A stretch of 5,856 nt of DNA from Tagaea sp. (lineage in GTDB: Bacteria > Pseudomonadota > Alphaproteobacteria > CACIAM-22H2): assembly GCA_023653245.1 (NCBI GenBank), contig JAMNXK010000157.1, positions 1-5,856 of the forward strand. Direction: 5' to 3'. This document shows, one piece after another, positions 5,350 to 5,856 of this stretch. The stretch's first letter is position 1. Each line of letters opens with the position of its first letter. A program made the translations under genes and the position numbers. The notes below the pieces were generated by a model. It was not told where the DNA came from. It saw nothing but the letters and a program-made list of their open reading frames with translations, and did no database searches.

Positions 5350-5856
5350 ATGGACGGCACCGCCACCGCGACCAAGACCATTTTCATCGACGGCGAAGCC
5401 GGCACGACCGGCCTCGGCATTCGCCAGCGTCTGGAGACGATGGCCGGCGTGGCGTTGCGCGCGATCGATCCGGCCTTGCGCAAGGATCCGCAAGCGCGTC
5501 AGGCGATGTACGCGTCGGTCGATCTGGTCGTGCTGTGCCTGCCCGACGACGCGGCCAAGGAATCGGTGGCGCTGATGGACAAGCTCGGTGCCCAGGCGCC
5601 GCGCGTGGTCGACGCGTCGACCGCGCATCGCGTGGCACCGGGCTGGGTCTACGGTTTCCCCGAACTCTCGCGCGATCACAAGGCGGCGGTCGCGTCGGCC
5701 ACGCGCGTCGGCAATCCCGGCTGCTATCCGACGGGTGCGATCGCGCTGGTGCGGCCCTTGATCGACGCCGGGATCATGCCCAAGGATTTCCCGCTGACGG
5801 TCAACGCCGTGTCGGGCTATTCGGGCGGCGGCAAGGCGATGATCGAAGCCTACGAG
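5350..5856 (+). CDS. argC: N-acetyl-gamma-glutamyl-phosphate reductase, type 2 (3' end beyond window)
   Basis: The first 169 codons of ArgC; the type-2 enzyme is about 310 residues, so a little under half is missing. ArgC reduces N-acetylglutamyl phosphate with NADPH to the semialdehyde, the third step of arginine (ornithine) biosynthesis, in the cytoplasm. The NADP-binding start IFIDGEAGTTGLGIRQRL (11-28) is the type-2 form with Gly15, Gly18 and Gly21. LCLPDDAAKESV (62-73) and DASTAHR (88-94) follow, and GNPGCYPTGAIAL (121-133) holds the catalytic Cys125. VNAVSGYSGGGKAMIEAYE (151-169) runs to the window edge. The start is fixed by GAGGAG at 5337-5342, seven bases upstream. No terminator separates it from the GNAT gene, so it may be partly co-transcribed. 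In related genomes I recall argC lying directly after rpsI; here three genes intervene. Confidence 0.97.
   Translation, partial: MDGTATATKTIFIDGEAGTTGLGIRQRLETMAGVALRAIDPALRKDPQARQAMYASVDLVVLCLPDDAAKESVALMDKLGAQAPRVVDASTAHRVAPGWVYGFPELSRDHKAAVASATRVGNPGCYPTGAIALVRPLIDAGIMPKDFPLTVNAVSGYSGGGKAMIEAYE

Noticed and set aside
3879..5575. Very long open frames on both strands across the LysR, GNAT and argC genes.
   Set aside because: They overlap three recognisable genes in other frames and show only compositionally biased sequence. Long open shadow frames are expected at this GC content.
1..5856. Possible mobile element, CRISPR array, tRNA or toxin-antitoxin pair.
   Set aside because: I found no direct repeats with spacers, terminal inverted repeats, integrase or transposase motifs, tRNA-like cloverleaf, or small paired genes. 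Every stretch longer than about 130 bases is accounted for by a recognisable gene.

Overview
This is a GC-rich, densely coding stretch of chromosome. It most likely comes from an alphaproteobacterium, perhaps of the Rhodospirillales type. The reasons are a ribosomal protein S9 with a long Ala-rich N-terminal extension, a type-2 ArgC, strong third-position G/C bias, and the grouping of enoyl-CoA hydratase, PaaI thioesterase, rplM, rpsI and argC, which I recall as an alphaproteobacterial arrangement. The exact genus cannot be read from the window. No phage, transposon, CRISPR, tRNA or rRNA is visible.

Layout. Positions 1-722 (minus) hold an enoyl-CoA hydratase/isomerase-family protein of the ECHDC3 type, cut off by the left edge. 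Positions 787-1224 (plus) hold a divergent PaaI-type hotdog thioesterase, separated from the first gene by 64 bases that contain a perfect 10-bp palindrome. Positions 1225-1356 are a regulatory leader with a good sigma-70-like promoter and a strong hairpin. rplM (1357-1827) and rpsI (1830-2354) follow as a tight operon, closed by a hairpin terminator at 2379-2403. A 14-helix-type MFS exporter (2425-3810, minus) converges on that terminator. An 80-bp divergent control region with two inverted repeats leads into a GcvA-like LysR regulator (3891-4829, plus). A GNAT acetyltransferase (4839-5321) and the first 169 codons of argC (5350 to the right edge) follow in the same direction.

How the parts fit. 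The left pair concerns acyl-CoA metabolism, the centre is ribosome synthesis, and argC is arginine biosynthesis. The MFS, LysR and GNAT genes sit between rpsI and argC and look like an accessory regulator-exporter-modifier block inserted into an otherwise conserved neighbourhood. The LysR protein probably controls the divergent exporter gene. The short gaps (9 and 28 bases) suggest that GNAT and perhaps argC are read from the LysR promoter.

I do not see a new defence, mobile or RNA system. The most useful leads are the crotonase-fold protein lacking both classical catalytic glutamates, the rplM leader with two mutually exclusive pairings, and the paired inverted repeats in the LysR/MFS control region.
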